Positions 61,064 through 64,000 of a stretch of DNA of 64,000 nt are shown piece by piece. The stretch lies in assembly GCA_034086985.1 (NCBI GenBank), contig JAXDZG010000001.1:8272-72271 (forward strand). The letters are read 5' to 3'. The stretch is from Phascolarctobacterium_A sp034086985. Its GTDB lineage: Bacteria > Bacillota > Negativicutes > Acidaminococcales > Acidaminococcaceae. The notes under the pieces are model-generated. The model was not told where the DNA came from. It did not search any database and saw only the letters and a list, made by a program, of their open reading frames with translations. Each line of letters opens with the position of its first letter. The stretch's first letter is position 1. The position numbers and the translations under genes are program-made.

Positions 61064-63112
61064 TTAATTTTTAGTTGGCTTGTTGCTAACAGTGGGTTTA
61101 CCCATGATGGCATCAATGCGAGCCTTCATGCTCTTCTTAGAAGAGTTAGGCTGATTACTTACTGTGGGAGCTTTAGCTGGAGCGGTATTGCCAGGCTTAG
61201 CATCCTTTTTGTCAGCAGCTTTGGCCTCGGCATCCTTTTGCTCTTTATCCTTATCCTCTTCATCCTGCTTGATTTCAGGCTCCGCCGGAACGCTTACGCC
61301 TGGATTGCTAAAGCCGGTACGCGGTGTGGAAGCCAAAGCATTAACCATAAACTCATGCCAGATGGAAAGGGGGGCGCCGCTGCCATACATGCGCTGCATG
61401 GGCTTGTTATTATCGTCGCCTACCCAAACAGCAGTGCTCAAATCAGGAGTATAACCAACGAACCAAGCATCGATGTAGGTATCGGTAGTGCCGGTTTTGC
61501 CTGCTGCCGGACGACCAATGCCCATACCGCCTGCTGTACCGCTGACTAGAACATCTTCCAACATATTAGTAGTCAGGTAAGCTGATGCAGCGTCCACAAC
61601 TCGTTTGGTTTGGGTTTTGGCTTGATAAAGGAGTTTGCCGTCCCGATCCACGATTTTAAGCAGGGCAATGGGTTTACTATAGAGACCATTGGTTGCCAGC
61701 ACACCATAGGCGGAGGCCATTTCCAAGGGATTAACACCCTTACTTAAGCCGCCCAGGGACATGGCCAAGTTGGTATCACTATAAGCACCGGAATCAACTA
61801 GGGTAGTAATGCCCATTTTTTCAATATTGGCCACGATTTTATCAACGCCAACCTCACGAGCAAGCTTAATTGTAGGAACGTTTATGGATCGCTTCAGGGC
61901 TGTACGTAGGCTAACCTTACCGTGCCATTGCAGGTCGGAGTTTTGGGGCTTCCAGCCGGGAGCGAATTCCTCTTCTTTATCCTCGATAATGCTGGCAGGC
62001 GTAAAGCCGTTTTGCATAGCGGTAAGATAAACGAAAGGTTTAAAAGCAGAGCCCGGTTGACGTACTGCCAAGGTAGCGCGGTTAAATTTATCTTGACCGC
62101 GACCACCAATCATGGCCTTAACATAGCCGGTCTTGGGGTCAACTGCAGCCAGAGCCATTTGCGGTTGGGTCAGCTTTTTGTTATCGGTATAATAGTTGGG
62201 CAGATGATGCATAGCCTTTTCAGCAGCTATTTGCATATCCATATCCAAGGTAGTATAGATTTTCAAACCACCCTTATAGAGGGCATCAGCACCGACCTCG
62301 GCAATTACCTTTTGGCTAATCATATCAAAGAAGTAACCGCGAGGGTTGTTCTTGACCTTATGAGAGGTGCTGTAAACCATTTTTTTAGCTTTGGCTTGAG
62401 CAGCAGCGTCGGCATTAATGAAGCCATATTTAACCATTTGGTCGATAACTAGCTCCTGACGATTTTTGCTCTCTTTGGGATTTTCAAAGGGATTGTAGTA
62501 GTTAGGGCTCTTAGGAATTGCAGCTAAGGTAGCAGCTTCGGCGATATCAAGATTTTGCACATGCTTATTAAAATAATACATGGAAGCACTTTCAATGCCA
62601 TAAGCGCCCTGGCCAAAGTAGATTCGGTTTAAGTACATGGAAAGAATTTCATCCTTAGTATACTTATGCTCCAGCTCTTTGGCGATAAATGCTTCCTTAA
62701 TCTTTCTCACGATGGAGCGTTCTTGAGTTAAAAAGGCATTTTTAGCGAGCTGTTGAGTAATGGTGCTACCGCCTTGTACCTCATGACCACTTAAGGTGGA
62801 TACTAAAGCGCGGGCTGTGCCTCGATAGTCAATACCTGCATGTTCATAAAAACGATTATCTTCAATGGCGATAAAGGCTTGTTGCACATGCTTAGGGATT
62901 TTGTCAATGGATACAGGCACACGACGCTCTTCGGAAAGCGTGGTATAAATAACGTTGCCCTTGCTATCATAAAACTGGGAAGCAGCATCGGGAATAAGAG
63001 TTTCATCCATGTTGGGAGGTGCGAACAGACTGGAGAAGCCGTAAAGCACGGAGACTCCCATAATCATCAGGCAAATAACACAGATGACCAAAAATTTAAG
63101 TGCTTTTAACAT
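61064..63112 (-). CDS. Class A penicillin-binding protein (PBP1A type)
   Basis: A 682-residue bifunctional peptidoglycan synthase. It has an N-terminal membrane anchor (LKFLVICVICLMIMGVSVL) and a GT51 glycosyltransferase (IAIEDNRFYEHAGIDYRG near 81, GGSTITQQLAKN, KILSMYLN-type helix). The transpeptidase has the SxxK serine in PGSAFKPF near 354, SIN in KRSINVPTIKLA and KTG near 538. A Lys/Asp/Pro-rich disordered tail of about 90 residues ends the protein. GAGG precedes the ATG. It is a single gene upstream of the rRNA operon in divergent orientation. Confidence 0.92.
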   Translation of the reverse strand: MLKALKFLVICVICLMIMGVSVLYGFSSLFAPPNMDETLIPDAASQFYDSKGNVIYTTLSEERRVPVSIDKIPKHVQQAFIAIEDNRFYEHAGIDYRGTARALVSTLSGHEVQGGSTITQQLAKNAFLTQERSIVRKIKEAFIAKELEHKYTKDEILSMYLNRIYFGQGAYGIESASMYYFNKHVQNLDIAEAATLAAIPKSPNYYNPFENPKESKNRQELVIDQMVKYGFINADAAAQAKAKKMVYSTSHKVKNNPRGYFFDMISQKVIAEVGADALYKGGLKIYTTLDMDMQIAAEKAMHHLPNYYTDNKKLTQPQMALAAVDPKTGYVKAMIGGRGQDKFNRATLAVRQPGSAFKPFVYLTAMQNGFTPASIIEDKEEEFAPGWKPQNSDLQWHGKVSLRTALKRSINVPTIKLAREVGVDKIVANIEKMGITTLVDSGAYSDTNLAMSLGGLSKGVNPLEMASAYGVLATNGLYSKPIALLKIVDRDGKLLYQAKTQTKRVVDAASAYLTTNMLEDVLVSGTAGGMGIGRPAAGKTGTTDTYIDAWFVGYTPDLSTAVWVGDDNNKPMQRMYGSGAPLSIWHEFMVNALASTPRTGFSNPGVSVPAEPEIKQDEEDKDKEQKDAEAKAADKKDAKPGNTAPAKAPTVSNQPNSSKKSMKARIDAIMGKPTVSNKPTKN

Positions 63113-63306
63113 TTTCTACCTCTTCATTTGAAATATTGGCTGTGAGTATCCTTAATAATAGACAGCACTATTATTATAACATCATCAGCAGGTTTTGTCA
63201 TATTATTTAAGTGGCTTTTGTGTAAAATACAGGAGAGAAAAGACAGGTTTATCCTGATATGACAAAAACAAAGCTGAAAAAAATCAAAAAAACTTGTAAA
63301 AAGGTG

Positions 63307-63335
63307 TTGACATTAAAAACTCGCTGTGGTATTAT
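63307..63335 (+). promoter_or_regulatory. rRNA operon promoter
   Basis: TTGACA (63307-63312) and TATTAT (63330-63335) with a 17-bp spacer. The upstream A/T-rich stretch may serve as an UP element. It lies about 180 nt before mature 16S. Confidence 0.85.
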
Positions 63336-63395
63336 ATACAAGTCGACGCGATACGGCACTGAACGAGAGCCAAGGTCGCTAGACACATTGAAGTT

Positions 63396-63404
63396 TGTTC
63401 TTTC
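63396..63404 (+). promoter_or_regulatory. boxA-like antitermination site in the rRNA leader
   Basis: TGTTCTTTC, followed by AAAACTGAAC, resembles the boxA element of Firmicute rRNA leaders that binds NusB/S10. It lies in the leader between promoter and 16S, where boxA is expected. Confidence 0.55.
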
Positions 63405-63522
63405 AAAACTGAACATTGAACCTATTAAAAAGCGAATGTGCGGGTCGAGCGCTTTTAAAGCGCGAGACCGAGTCAAATTAATTTCTTTTAATAATAAGAG
63501 CCAATCGGTTCTTCAATAAACT

Positions 63523-64000
<478 letters not shown>

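Noticed and set aside
63259..63519. An 86-codon frame in the rRNA leader
   Set aside because: It lies across the rRNA promoter and boxA region; non-coding leader.

Overview
The window looks like a chromosomal segment of an anaerobic, double-membraned Firmicute of the class Negativicutes, most like Acidaminococcaceae such as Phascolarctobacterium. The main evidence is the 5' part of a 16S rRNA gene at the right edge (from about 63523), which has Negativicutes-like sequence and a very long helix 6. The genes beside it also fit C4-acid metabolism: malic enzyme, two-subunit fumarase and a biotin-dependent carboxyltransferase subunit. The genus is an inference from memory of related 16S sequences, not a search result.

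The left half (1 to about 36.3 kb) is AT-rich accessory DNA, and its core is a defence island. It opens with a MobA/MobL-type relaxase (286-1920, minus). Next is a two-gene unit: a giant protein with two sacsin-like Hsp90-type ATPase domains, and a SNF2 helicase carrying an N-terminal Swt1-type HEPN domain. This unit ends at its own terminator. A BREX operon follows: brxA, brxB, brxC, an AlbA_2/ATP-binding regulator-like gene, pglX, pglZ, a RecD-like helicase with a C-terminal nuclease-like domain, and a small SH3-like gene. No brxL is present. An IS3-family element (20099-21884) sits inside pglX with a 3-bp target duplication (TAG). Removing the element and one TAG restores an in-frame PglX of 1190 residues, so the BREX methyltransferase is probably inactive. 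Two unrecognised genes follow, the larger with a HEPN-like RNxxxH motif near its C-terminus.

From 32.3 to 36.3 kb coding is sparse and RNA-like structure is dense. A strong promoter precedes two tandem copies of an H-type pseudoknot RNA, each followed by an intrinsic terminator. They sit in front of a gene for a free-standing RNA polymerase alpha-CTD-like protein. Next come a tRNA-Pro-like cloverleaf, a large hairpin terminator, another structured RNA candidate, several small unknown genes and decayed fragments.

The right half (36.4-64 kb) is ordinary, mostly chromosomal gene content: an EFR1-type ferredoxin, a DUF2284 protein, sbcD-sbcC, a nucleobase permease with a phosphoribosyltransferase, and a three-gene operon of two membrane-anchored BMP-type binding proteins plus a membrane HD-GYP protein. 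After these come a PepSY protein, a CaiB-type CoA transferase, malic enzyme with fumarase alpha and beta, a MetQ-type lipoprotein, SfsA, an RlmI-type methyltransferase, an XRE-like protein divergent from a membrane Ser/Thr kinase, two small genes, the carboxyltransferase subunit, a class A penicillin-binding protein, and the rRNA promoter with the start of 16S. Most units are separated by clear intrinsic terminators.
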